A stretch of 64,000 nucleotides of DNA, from positions 1 to 64,000 of the forward strand of contig QFQP01000025.1 in the NCBI GenBank assembly GCA_003243425.1, given 5' to 3'. The notes below the pieces were generated by a model. It was not told the origin of the DNA and did no database searches. It worked only from the letters and a program-made list of their open reading frames with translations. Of the stretch, positions 43,097-51,986 are shown in pieces (position 1 is the stretch's first letter; each line of letters begins with the position of its first letter). This DNA is from Archangium gephyra (lineage in GTDB: Bacteria; Myxococcota; Myxococcia; Myxococcales; Myxococcaceae). The position numbers and the translations under genes were made by a program.

Positions 43097-44878
43097 ATGT
43101 CGTCACCGCTCTTCGCCGCGATGAAGCGACTGTTGCTGCTCGGCAGACCGCACTGGCGGCTGCTGGCCCAATCGTTCGCGTGCATGGTGCTGGTGGCGCT
43201 CACGACCGGCGCGTACGCGTTTCTCATGGGCCCCGCGCTGCGGTTCCTGCTGACCGGCGGTGAGCACGGGCTCGAGCGGGTGCTGGAGGTCGCTCCGTTT
43301 CTTCGTCGCCTGAGTCAGACCAACGCGCTGGCGGTGTTGCCGGTGCTGGTGATCATCGTCGGCGCGGTGAAGGGCGTCGGCTACCTGGGGCAGTTCTATT
43401 TCGTCGGCTACTTCGGGCAGCAGGTGGTGGTCGCGCTGCGACGGCGCATCTTCGAGAAGTTGTTGCGGTTGCCTCCGCACGCGCGCAGCCAGCAGCTGTC
43501 GGGAGAGCTGTTGAGCCGCTTCACCACCGACGTCTCGGCGGTCGAGCAGGCGGCCACGTACACGGTCGCCAGCTGGTTTCGCGACACGCTGCAGATTCTC
43601 GTGCTGGTGGGCGTGGCGCTCGCCGTTTCGTGGAAGTTGTCACTCATCGCGTTGATCGTGGTGCCCATCGCCGTGCTCCCCGCGTCGCGCCTGACGGCGG
43701 CGTTGTTGCGGCGCACGCGCGAAGGTCAGGCCGCGCTCGGCGGCATCGCGGGCCAGGTGCAGGAAGGGCTCGGAGCGCTCCGCACCATTCAGGCCTTCAA
43801 CGCCGAGGTCGCCGAGCGGCAGCGCTTCGGTCGGCACACCGCGAAGGTCGAACGCGCGTTGACGCGCGCGGCGTGGACACGTTCGGCGGTGCCGGCGTTG
43901 ATGGAGATCTTCGCGTCGATCGCGATCGCCGCGTCACTCGCGTGGGCGATCAAGACGCACGCCGTCGAGCCGGACGCGCTGGTGTCGTTCCTGGGTGCGC
44001 TCATTCTCGTGTACCAGCCCGCGAAGGACCTCGGCCGCGTCAGCCAGTTCGCCATCTCTGCTGCGGCGGCGCTGGAACGAATCGAAGCCACGCTCGCGCT
44101 CCCCGAGCTCGCGAAGGACGGCACGACGCAGCTGGCTCCGTTGAAGTCGGCCATCGTCGTGCGAGACGTGCGCTTCGCGTGGGGTGAACGCTCGGCGCTC
44201 GACGGCGTGTCGCTCACCATTCCCATGGGCCAGGTGACCGCGCTCGTCGGTGAGAGCGGGAGCGGCAAGAGCACGTTGGCGTCGCTGCTGCTCGCGTTCG
44301 AGTTGCCGAGCAGCGGGCACATCGAGTTCGACGGCGTGAACGCCGGCCAGGCGACGCGCGCGAGTGTTCGCGGTCAGTTCGCGCTGGTGACGCAGGAGGC
44401 GATGCTGTTCTCGGCGAGCGTGAAGGAGAACCTGCTCGTCGCGCGGCCGTCAGCGACGGCGCAGGAAATCGAAGACGCGTGTCGCGTGGCCTCGGCGTGG
44501 GACTTCATTCAACACCTGCCGCAAGGGCTCGACACGCCGCTTGGCGAACGCGGCGTGACGTTGTCGGGCGGGCAGAAGCAGCGGCTGTGTCTGGCGCGCG
44601 CGGTGCTGGCGAAGGCGCCGGTGCTGGTGCTCGACGAAGCGACCAGCAACCTCGACCCCGAGAGCGAGCGCGACGTGCAGGCGGCGCTCGAGAAGGTGTT
44701 GGTCGGCAGGACCGCGATCGTGATCGCGCATCGCCTGAGCAGCGTGAGGAGCGCCGGGCAGATCGTCGTCATGGAGCAGGGCCGGGTGATTGAGCGCGGA
44801 ACGCACGACGAATTGCTGGCGCGAGGCGGCCGCTACGCAGCGTCGTGGGCGCGCGCGTCAGGCGCCCACGACCAGTGA
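43097..44878 (+). CDS. MsbA-like ABC exporter (fused membrane and ATPase domains)
   Basis: 593 residues from the ATG at 43097; the in-frame start at 43070 has no better support. Six membrane helices cover about 20-310, followed by a nucleotide-binding domain with Walker A GESGSGKST, Q-loop VTQEAM, signature LSGGQKQR, Walker B VLVLDEATS and switch His in IAHRLSS. The layout and length are those of MsbA, which flips lipid A core across the inner membrane; the divergent lpxB next door supports that, but a multidrug or peptide exporter is possible. The 3' end overlaps the convergent leucine-rich gene by 21 bases. Confidence 0.88.
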   Translation: MSSPLFAAMKRLLLLGRPHWRLLAQSFACMVLVALTTGAYAFLMGPALRFLLTGGEHGLERVLEVAPFLRRLSQTNALAVLPVLVIIVGAVKGVGYLGQFYFVGYFGQQVVVALRRRIFEKLLRLPPHARSQQLSGELLSRFTTDVSAVEQAATYTVASWFRDTLQILVLVGVALAVSWKLSLIALIVVPIAVLPASRLTAALLRRTREGQAALGGIAGQVQEGLGALRTIQAFNAEVAERQRFGRHTAKVERALTRAAWTRSAVPALMEIFASIAIAASLAWAIKTHAVEPDALVSFLGALILVYQPAKDLGRVSQFAISAAAALERIEATLALPELAKDGTTQLAPLKSAIVVRDVRFAWGERSALDGVSLTIPMGQVTALVGESGSGKSTLASLLLAFELPSSGHIEFDGVNAGQATRASVRGQFALVTQEAMLFSASVKENLLVARPSATAQEIEDACRVASAWDFIQHLPQGLDTPLGERGVTLSGGQKQRLCLARAVLAKAPVLVLDEATSNLDPESERDVQAALEKVLVGRTAIVIAHRLSSVRSAGQIVVMEQGRVIERGTHDELLARGGRYAASWARASGAHDQ

Positions 44879-45700
44879 CGAGAGCCGCGAGAAGTTCGGC
44901 ACTGCGTCCAACAACGCGCGCGCCGCTTCTTCGGTGAGCCCGCTCTCCGAGACGTCCAGGGTCTGCAGCGTGTTCTTCATCCACGAAGTGGTGAGCACCT
45001 GCACCGCGTCGATCGTCGTCAGGCTCGCCCGCAACGTGAGTGACTCGAGCCGCAGCTGAATCACCGCCTGCATGGTCGGTGCGTGGAGGCCCTCGAGCGA
45101 GGTGAGCGTCAGCGCTTTGAGCCGCGGCTGGGTTCCAAGCACGTGCACCAACCCCGCGTCGGTCATCGCGTCGACGGGGAGCTCCAGCGCCCGCATCGGC
45201 GGCAACACGCCCGGCACCAACAACTGCGCGGCGAAGCGCAACGACTCCAGCTGCGTCAACCGGCCACGCACCAGAGAGAAGTCGGCTTCGTTGCAGGTCA
45301 GCGCCAGCGACGTCAGCGTCTTCGGTGCGTTGTCGGCCAACCACGTGAGCGCTTGATCTCCCGGGCCCACGTCGAGCTCCAGCGAACGAAGAAACCGGCA
45401 CGCGGGGTGCGCGAGCAGCGGAGCCAACAGCCGCTCGGTCCAATCATCGCGGTGCGTGGTGCGCTCGAAGCGCAGCGACTCCACGAAGCCCCAGCGCCAC
45501 TTCACGTCACGCGCGTCGACGTGCTCCGCGGCGATCAACTCGGCTTCACGATCGCTGCCCGTCGACGACAGCTGCAGCGCCATCAACTCACCGCGCGCGT
45601 CGCCGTGTTCCTGGTACCAATCGGCCAGCACCGCGTAGCGGCGACGATCGTCGGGCCTCGCGTCGATCTCAGCCTCGAGTGCGGCTCGTTCGTCGTTCAC
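44858..45700 (-). CDS. Leucine-rich protein with TIGR02996-type N-terminal domain
   Basis: 280 residues, no signal peptide. The first 45 residues (ALEAEIDARPDDRRRYAVLA, then DWYQEHGDARGELMALQL) match the TIGR02996 domain, a short helical module common in Myxococcus and planctomycetes, usually followed by leucine-rich repeats. The rest has irregular repeats with L-x-x-L-x-L patterns, such as FLRSLELDVG, LTSLALTCNEADF, LKALTLTSLEG, LESLTLRASL and LQTLDVSESGL. These make a curved binding surface; no enzyme motif is present. A cytoplasmic adaptor role is likely. Its coding end overlaps the 3' end of the MsbA-like gene by 21 bases. Confidence 0.8.
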   Translation of the reverse strand: MNDERAALEAEIDARPDDRRRYAVLADWYQEHGDARGELMALQLSSTGSDREAELIAAEHVDARDVKWRWGFVESLRFERTTHRDDWTERLLAPLLAHPACRFLRSLELDVGPGDQALTWLADNAPKTLTSLALTCNEADFSLVRGRLTQLESLRFAAQLLVPGVLPPMRALELPVDAMTDAGLVHVLGTQPRLKALTLTSLEGLHAPTMQAVIQLRLESLTLRASLTTIDAVQVLTTSWMKNTLQTLDVSESGLTEEAARALLDAVPNFSRLSSLVVGA

Positions 45701-45824
45701 TCAACTCCTCGGAACCAGACGTGTCGCACCTTTCACGCCACTGACAAACATGCCAACGCGACAGTTTTGTGACGCTGTGCCGCTGCCAGTTTGTTGGCGC
45801 GCAAGGTGTTGAAATTATTGGCGT

Positions 45825-45840
45825 TGGCGCTTGATCTGCA
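45825..45840 (+). promoter_or_regulatory. Possible sigma-54 promoter of the M36 protease gene
   Basis: TTGGCGCTTGATCTGCA has the GG (45826-45827) and GC (45838-45839) of a -24/-12 element exactly ten bases apart, with TGGC and TGCA around them as in the consensus TGGCAC-N5-TTGCA. It lies about 100 bases before the ATG at 45943 in a locally A+T-richer gap of 242 bases. The spacing alone is common in G+C-rich DNA, so this is a candidate only. Confidence 0.4.
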
Positions 45841-45942
45841 AGTTCCCTGTCGGTAGGACGCCGGCTGCGCACGTGGGGAAAAGTGCCGCACACCGGTCTG
45901 ACCTGGGAGTCGGGCCACGAAATCCGAAAGGGTGCTCCGTCC

Positions 45943-48900
45943 ATGAAGCGATTGTTGGCTGCGCTGCTGCTCATCTCGATGCCAGCGCTCGCGCAGGCTG
46001 TGCCTGCCGTCGATGCGTTTCTTTCTCGTCGTGACTCGAGGCCGTTGGTGAAGGCCGCCGAGCTCTCGTCGCCCGCGCGCGCAGCTTTTGCCCGAGGCAA
46101 CGTGAGCGCCGTCGAGCGCCGGTTCGGCGTGCCGACGTTCTTCTGGTCTTCGCCGCAGCAGCCGGGGCGCTCGTTCGCCGACATGGGGCTCTCGCCTGAA
46201 GAGGCCGCGCGCCGCCACCTGCTCACGCACGCGGAGATCTACCGCGGCGTTCCTTCGCGCTGGGCGCAGGCGCGCGTCACCAACGTGCACGACTTGAAAG
46301 ACGGTGGCGCGGTGATCGTCACCTTCCAGCAGCGCGTGAACGACGTGCGCGTCTTCCGTGACGAAGTTCGCGTGATCATGAACGCGAAGCTCGGGCTGGT
46401 GGCGATGGCTGGCTACCTCACGCCTGAAACGCGCGTGCACGGCGACTTCTCGCTCTCGGGTGATACGGCCGTCGCCAGCGCGTTTCAGAGCCTCACCGGC
46501 CGCGCGCTCGAATCGACCGCGCTCGCGCAGCTGGGCCAGTTCGGTGGCGGTTACACGCACTGGAAGCTCGTCGGCGCCGGCTCCGAGGTGCGTACGCGCC
46601 CGGTCTATTTCCCGCTCCCCGATGGGCTCGTGCCCGGCTTCTACGTCGAGCTGAACCTCGATGCCGAAGAAGGCGCTTCGCAGTACTTCTCGTTCGTCGT
46701 CTCGGCGGTGGACGGCTCGGTGCTGTACCGCAAGAACCTCACGGCCGACGCCGCGCACGCGTACAAGGTGTGGGCCGACGCGGCCGCGCCGCACGTGCCG
46801 CTCGACGGGCCGCAGGGCTCGGCCGCCACGCCGCACCCCACCGGCAACCCGACGGGCTTCGACCCCGGCACCACGTTGCAGGCCACCATCACGCTCGACA
46901 ACGCGGGGCTGTCGACCAACGACCCGTGGCTCGCCGCCGGAGCCACCGAGACCAACGGCAACAACGTCTGGGCCTACGCCGACATCGCCAGCCGCAACGG
47001 CTTCACGCAGGGCACCGACGTCGCGGGGCTGGTGAGCGCCCCCGGTCAGTTCGACTACACCTACGACTTCGCGCTCGCGCCCGGAGCCAACGTCACGCAA
47101 CGCCGCGCGGCCATCACCCAGCTGTTCTTCAACAACAACTTCTTCCACGACTGGTTCTACGACGACGGCTTCGACGAAGCGGCCGGCAACGCCCAGGTGA
47201 GCAACTTCGGCCGCGGCGGCATCGGTAACGACGCGCTGCGCGCCGAAGCGCAGGACTACTCGGGCACCAGCAACGCGAACATGTCGACGCCCTCCGACGG
47301 CGCGAACCCGCGCATGCAGATGTACGTGTTCCCGTCTGGCGACTCGGAGTCGGTCACGCTCAGCAACAACAGCACCTCGTTCTTCACCTTCGGCGCCGAC
47401 TTCGGCCCGCAGGAGCACGACGTGACGGCGGTGATCGCGCTGGCGGCCGACGGTGACAGCACGCCGACCGACGGCTGCATCTCGCCGTGGCCCAACAGCT
47501 ACGCGGGCAAGATCGCGCTCATCGACCGCGGCAACTGCACGTTCATCGAGAAGGCGCAGCGCGCCGAAGCGGCCGGCGCGGTGGGCGTCATCATCGCCAA
47601 CTCGATGGGCATGATGGGCGCGATGCAGATGTCGGGCATGGGCGCGGTGACGATTCCCGTGATGTCGGTGTCGTTCAACGGCGGCAACATCATCAAGAAC
47701 GCCATCACGTCCACCAACGGCACGGCCACGGTTCGTCTGTTGCGCGCGGCGCCCACCGGTCGCGACGGTACGCTCGACAGCGCGGTCGTGGCGCACGAGT
47801 GGGGTCACTACGTTTCCAACCGCCTGATCGGCGACGCCAACGGTCTGTCCAGCCTCCAGGGCGTGGGCATGGGCGAGGGCTGGGGCGACTTCCACGCGAT
47901 GTTGATGACGGTGCGTGACGGCGATCAGACCATCGCCGGCAACACCAACTGGGAAGGCGTGTACTCGCTCGCGGGCTGGGCCGGTTTCGCGACCGATCCC
48001 AACGCCTACTACTACGGCTTCCGCCGGTACCCGATGTCGACGGACCTCACGAAGAACCCGCTGACCTTCAAACACATCGCCGACGGTGAGCGGCTGCCGG
48101 CGATGCCGGTGCCTGCCTTCGGCGCGAACGGCGCCGACAACTCCGAGGTGCACAACACCGGCGAAGTGTGGGCCGTCATGCTGTGGGAGGTCTACGCGGC
48201 GCTGCTGCGCGACCAGCGCTACACGTTCCTTCAGGCGCAGGGCCACATGAAGCGGTACCTCATCGGTGCGTACAAGGCCACGCCCGACATGCCGACCTTC
48301 GTCGAAGCGCGTGACGCGGTGCTGGCGGTGATGGCCGCGCGCGACCCGCAGGACTTTGCCGCCGGCTGGGCCGCGTTCGCGCGCCGTGGTCTGGGCATGG
48401 GGGCCGTCGCGCCCGATCGTGATTCGCCCGACAACCGGCCGGTCGTCGAGAGCTTCCAGGTCGGCAACGACGTGAGCGTCACCGCGGTCACCATCAACGA
48501 CGCGACGATGAACTGCGACAACGACGGCAACCTCGACGCCAACGAAGCCGGCGTGATCTCGGTCACGCTGCGCAACACCGGCGTGGCGATGCTCAGCAAC
48601 GCCACCGTCACCATCTCGACCACCACCGCGGGCATCACCTTCCCCAGCGGCGTGAGCCAGGCGATGCCGCCGACGGCTCCGTTCGCGATGACCACGCTCA
48701 CGTTCCCCGTGGCGCTGGGTGACGTGGCGGGCGTGCAGGGCGGCATGTTCAACATCGAGATCGTCGACAGCTCGCTGGTCGGCGGGCCGCGCACGCACAC
48801 GGCGATGTTCCGGCTCAACTACGACGTGGTGCCCATGCGCAGCCGCCTCGACGACGTCGAGGCGCCTTCCACCGTGTGGACGGCCGCCTCGAACCCACAG

Positions 48901-50106
48901 CTGACGACGGGCAGCGACTTCCGCATCGTTCAGTCCACGGCCACGCAGCATTACTGGTTCGGGCCGAACCCGGCGGCGCCTGCAGACACCACGCTGACGT
49001 CTCCGGAGCTGGTGGTGGGCTCGCAGCCGCTCACCATCACCTTCAAGCACCGCTACCAGTTCGAAGCCGACGCCGACGAGAACTACGACGGCGCGGTGCT
49101 CGAAGTGTCCAGCATCGTCGGTGGTGCGTGGGTCGACGTCGGCGCGCAGGCGGTGCCGGGCTACACGGGCACCATCTCCGACGGCGGGGGCCAGAGCTCG
49201 AACCCGCTCGGCGGGCGCCGCGGCTTCATCAACGAGAGCGCCAGCTACCCCATGTTCAACACCGAGACGGTGAACCTCGGCACCAGCTACGCGGGGCAGA
49301 CCATCCGCTTCCGGTTCCGCATCGGCTCTGACGACGCGGCGGCGAAGAAGGGCTGGGAGATCGACGACGTTCAGATCACCGGCATCACCAACAGCCCGTT
49401 CTCGGCGGTTCGTTCGGACCCGAACTCGTGCACCAACGGCGCCCCGACGGCGACGGTGGGCGCGAACCTCGAGGTGAACGAGCGTGAGCAGGTCACGCTG
49501 AGCGCCACCACGTCGGACCCGGACGGAGACCCCGTCACCGTGGCGTGGACGCAGCTGCAGGGCCCGGCGGTCACCGTCACCGGCAACACGTTCACCGCGC
49601 CGGAAGTCTCGGGCGACACGCTGCTCGTCTTCCAGATGACGGCCAGCGACGGCCGCGCCGTCACCGAGCCGCTCGAGCAGCAGGTGCTGGTGAAGAACGT
49701 GAACCGCCCGCCGATCGTCGTGCTGGCCGGCATTATGGAGGTCAACATGGGCCAGACGGTCACCGTGTCGGGTGACGTGTCTGACCCCGATGGTGATGGC
49801 CTCACGGTCGAGTGGTCGCAGTTGATGGGCCCGACCGCGGCGCTCAACGGCACCCAGACGGCGATCGTCACCTTCGTGGCGCCTGACGTGGAGGTGACCG
49901 ACGTGGTGCGGTTGCAGTTGACGGGTCGCGACAGCCTTGGCGCCGCCACGTCGGCGAGCATCGATGTCGTCATTCGCAACCCGAACCCGGTGCGTCAGCC
50001 CGTCGACGGCGACACGATGCCGAAGGGCTGCGGCTGCACGAGTGGTTTCGAACTCTTCCCGCTCGCGGCGTTGATCTTCGCGCTGCGCTCACGGCGGAAG
50101 CGCTGA
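45943..50106 (+). CDS. Secreted M36 (fungalysin) metalloprotease with MYXO-CTERM-like tail
   Basis: 1387 residues from the ATG at 45943, where a signal peptide starts (LLAALLLISMPALAQA). Residues about 25-260 are an FTP-type propeptide region (RVNDVRVFRDEVRVIMNAK). The M36 domain has the zinc motif HEWGH at 618-622 and the Glu ligand in EGWGD (Glu645), with a protease-associated domain inserted at about 475-595 (IALIDRGNCTFIEKAQRAEA). Then come a CARDB-like domain, a beta-sandwich (about 960-1155), and two Ig/PKD-like repeats (SATTSDPDGDPVTVAWTQLQ, SGDVSDPDGDGLTVEWSQLM). It ends in GCGCTSG, a hydrophobic helix and RSRRKR, the MYXO-CTERM pattern for surface attachment. Long divergent upstream gap. 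Confidence 0.95.
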   Translation: MKRLLAALLLISMPALAQAVPAVDAFLSRRDSRPLVKAAELSSPARAAFARGNVSAVERRFGVPTFFWSSPQQPGRSFADMGLSPEEAARRHLLTHAEIYRGVPSRWAQARVTNVHDLKDGGAVIVTFQQRVNDVRVFRDEVRVIMNAKLGLVAMAGYLTPETRVHGDFSLSGDTAVASAFQSLTGRALESTALAQLGQFGGGYTHWKLVGAGSEVRTRPVYFPLPDGLVPGFYVELNLDAEEGASQYFSFVVSAVDGSVLYRKNLTADAAHAYKVWADAAAPHVPLDGPQGSAATPHPTGNPTGFDPGTTLQATITLDNAGLSTNDPWLAAGATETNGNNVWAYADIASRNGFTQGTDVAGLVSAPGQFDYTYDFALAPGANVTQRRAAITQLFFNNNFFHDWFYDDGFDEAAGNAQVSNFGRGGIGNDALRAEAQDYSGTSNANMSTPSDGANPRMQMYVFPSGDSESVTLSNNSTSFFTFGADFGPQEHDVTAVIALAADGDSTPTDGCISPWPNSYAGKIALIDRGNCTFIEKAQRAEAAGAVGVIIANSMGMMGAMQMSGMGAVTIPVMSVSFNGGNIIKNAITSTNGTATVRLLRAAPTGRDGTLDSAVVAHEWGHYVSNRLIGDANGLSSLQGVGMGEGWGDFHAMLMTVRDGDQTIAGNTNWEGVYSLAGWAGFATDPNAYYYGFRRYPMSTDLTKNPLTFKHIADGERLPAMPVPAFGANGADNSEVHNTGEVWAVMLWEVYAALLRDQRYTFLQAQGHMKRYLIGAYKATPDMPTFVEARDAVLAVMAARDPQDFAAGWAAFARRGLGMGAVAPDRDSPDNRPVVESFQVGNDVSVTAVTINDATMNCDNDGNLDANEAGVISVTLRNTGVAMLSNATVTISTTTAGITFPSGVSQAMPPTAPFAMTTLTFPVALGDVAGVQGGMFNIEIVDSSLVGGPRTHTAMFRLNYDVVPMRSRLDDVEAPSTVWTAASNPQLTTGSDFRIVQSTATQHYWFGPNPAAPADTTLTSPELVVGSQPLTITFKHRYQFEADADENYDGAVLEVSSIVGGAWVDVGAQAVPGYTGTISDGGGQSSNPLGGRRGFINESASYPMFNTETVNLGTSYAGQTIRFRFRIGSDDAAAKKGWEIDDVQITGITNSPFSAVRSDPNSCTNGAPTATVGANLEVNEREQVTLSATTSDPDGDPVTVAWTQLQGPAVTVTGNTFTAPEVSGDTLLVFQMTASDGRAVTEPLEQQVLVKNVNRPPIVVLAGIMEVNMGQTVTVSGDVSDPDGDGLTVEWSQLMGPTAALNGTQTAIVTFVAPDVEVTDVVRLQLTGRDSLGAATSASIDVVIRNPNPVRQPVDGDTMPKGCGCTSGFELFPLAALIFALRSRRKR

Positions 50107-50134
50107 GAAGCAGTTGTGTGTAGGGTGCCCGGCC

Positions 50135-50905
50135 ATGATTCGTCGTCTCGTGGCCGGGCTTGCCGTTCTTTCGTTGGCTGGCTGTTTCTTCCCTGCTGAT
50201 CGCGGTCGCGTCGTCGAGAACCGTCTCGATGGCCTGCAGGCCGACAACCAGAAGCTGCGCACCGAGCTTCAAGAGACGCGCACCAAGCTCGAAGAAGCGA
50301 CTGCGCAGTTGCAGACCGCGCTCGATCAACTCGATCGCGCCAGCCGCACCACCGGCGCCAACATCGGCGTGAAGGTCGACACTGCGTTGCAGGACGTGGC
50401 GGTGTTGCGCGGTCAGGTCGAGACGCAGTCGGTGAAGCTGCAGGAGATCGAGACGAAGATCGCCGCCGGCCCGTCGATCACCTCGACGCCGGAACCCAGG
50501 AAGGAAGAGTTCAAGCGCCCCGACGACCCGAAGGAGTTCCTCAAGCTCGCCGACGAGAAGGCGAAGGCCGGCGAAGTGGCCACCGCGCGTCAGCTCTACG
50601 CGGAGTTCATGAAGAAGTGGCCGCGCGACGAGCAGATCGGCGAAGCGCACTACCAGCTGGGTGAGTCGTTCTTCGGCGAGCAGAAGTGCCGCGAGGCGCT
50701 CTACGAGTACGGCAAGGTCATTCAGGAGTTCTCGAAGACCAGGTCGGCGCCGATGGCGTACCTGCACAGCTCCGAGTGCTTCAAGCAGCTCAAGATGACC
50801 GACGAAGCGCGCCTGGCGCTCGAGGAGCTGGTCAAGAGCTACCCGAAGAGCGACGCCGCGAAGACCGCGAAGACCAGACTCGCCGACCTGCGGAAGAAGA
50901 AGTGA
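50135..50905 (+). CDS. CpoB/YbgF-like lipoprotein with coiled coil and TPRs
   Basis: 256 residues from the ATG at 50135. A lipoprotein signal ends LAVLSLAGCFF. A coiled coil follows (about 33-75, with LQADNQKLRTELQETRTKLE), then a second short helical region, then three TPR-like repeats (about 135-250): FLKLADEKAKAGEVATARQLYAE, cited in part, HYQLGESFFGEQKCREALYEY and AYLHSSECFKQLKMTDEARLAL. This matches YbgF/CpoB of the Tol-Pal region, which coordinates outer-membrane constriction with peptidoglycan synthesis, or BamD-like scaffolds. No tol genes are nearby, so the role is uncertain. Its stop overlaps the next gene (GTGA). Confidence 0.82.
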   Translation: MIRRLVAGLAVLSLAGCFFPADRGRVVENRLDGLQADNQKLRTELQETRTKLEEATAQLQTALDQLDRASRTTGANIGVKVDTALQDVAVLRGQVETQSVKLQEIETKIAAGPSITSTPEPRKEEFKRPDDPKEFLKLADEKAKAGEVATARQLYAEFMKKWPRDEQIGEAHYQLGESFFGEQKCREALYEYGKVIQEFSKTRSAPMAYLHSSECFKQLKMTDEARLALEELVKSYPKSDAAKTAKTRLADLRKKK

Positions 50906-51984
50906 AGCGCGCGCTGCTGTCGCTGGTGCTGGTCTGCCTGCCTGCGTTCGCCGCGGGCAAGCGCGTGACGTTCATCATCACCGGTGACAACGGCGGCGAG
51001 GTCGCGCCCTGCGGCTGCAAGTCGAACCCCACGGGCGGGTTCGCCAGGCGCAAGACGGTGCTCGACGGGCTCAAGGGCGAGAACCTGCTGGTGCTCGACG
51101 CGGGCAACGCGCTGTACCGAAACGCCGGCAACGCGAGCGAAGCCGACGGCCCGCGCGCGCAGCTGGTGTTCGACATGATGAAGCGCCTGGGTACGCGGGC
51201 GATGGTGGTGGGCCAGCGCGATCTGTCGGCCGGTGTCGATTCGCTGCAGAAGCTTGCTGTCGGCTCCGACGTGAAGCTGCTTTCGGCGAACCTCACGCGC
51301 GACGGCAAGCCACTGTTCGACGCGGGCGTGGTGCTCGACGTCGGCGGCGTGAAGGTCGGCATCGTCGGGGTCAGCGCCCCGGGGCCGATCGCTCCCGACG
51401 CGAACGTGAGCTCGTCAGCGCCGTTGCCGGCCGCGAAGGCCGCGCTCGCGAAGCTCGGCAAGCGCGACGTGACGGTGGTGCTGGCGGCGACGACCTACGC
51501 CGACGGCATGCTGCTGGCGCGCGAACTCAAGGGGCTGACCGACGTGGTGATTCAGTCGGGCGAGTTCCGCGGCACCGTGCCGCCGCAGCGGGTCGACGCC
51601 GGTTCGCCCATTCTGCTGGGCTCGGGTCAACGCGGGCAGGCCATGGGCAAGGCCGAGATCACCCTGGGCAACGGGAAGGGTGAGCTCATCGACCTCACCA
51701 TCACCGCCCGCGAGCGGGAGCAGCTCGCCTTCGTCGACGGTCAGGTCAAGACGCTCGAAGAGCGCATGGCCCGGGCGACCGACAAGCGGGCCAAAGCCGA
51801 CTTCAACGGCATGCTGAGTGACTTGAAGAAGCGCCAGGCGGAGCTGAGGGCCGCGATCGCGAAGACCACTCCGCCCGGCGCGAGGACCATCGACTTCCAC
51901 TGGCTCGTTCTCGGTCAGGACATCGCCGATGACGCAGCGTGGAAGTCAGAGGTCCTGAAGATCGAACCGACGTACGCGCACTGA
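50902..51984 (+). CDS. Exported 5'-nucleotidase/metallophosphoesterase-like protein with altered active site
   Basis: 360 residues from a GTG at 50902 that overlaps the previous stop. A signal peptide (LLSLVLVCLPAFAA) is followed by an N-terminal domain resembling the UshA-type metallophosphoesterase: FIITGDNGGEVAPCGCKSNP, VLDAGNALYRN, MKRLGTRAMVVGQRDLSAGV, GGVKVGIVGVSAPG. The usual metal ligands are changed: D-x-H is D-N-G here, and the GNHE/D position reads GQRD. A Cys-x-Cys (37 and 39) replaces the normal loop. A C-terminal coiled coil (about 275-325) is helical and charged. It may therefore be a binding protein rather than a hydrolase. Confidence 0.75.
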   Translation: MKRALLSLVLVCLPAFAAGKRVTFIITGDNGGEVAPCGCKSNPTGGFARRKTVLDGLKGENLLVLDAGNALYRNAGNASEADGPRAQLVFDMMKRLGTRAMVVGQRDLSAGVDSLQKLAVGSDVKLLSANLTRDGKPLFDAGVVLDVGGVKVGIVGVSAPGPIAPDANVSSSAPLPAAKAALAKLGKRDVTVVLAATTYADGMLLARELKGLTDVVIQSGEFRGTVPPQRVDAGSPILLGSGQRGQAMGKAEITLGNGKGELIDLTITAREREQLAFVDGQVKTLEERMARATDKRAKADFNGMLSDLKKRQAELRAAIAKTTPPGARTIDFHWLVLGQDIADDAAWKSEVLKIEPTYAH

Positions 51985-51986
51985 CT

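Noticed and set aside
45733..49050. 1105-codon open frame antisense to the M36 protease
   Set aside because: It mirrors the third-position bias of the protease gene; its product is Arg/His/Val-rich without domains, and the plus strand has an unmistakable HEWGH protease.
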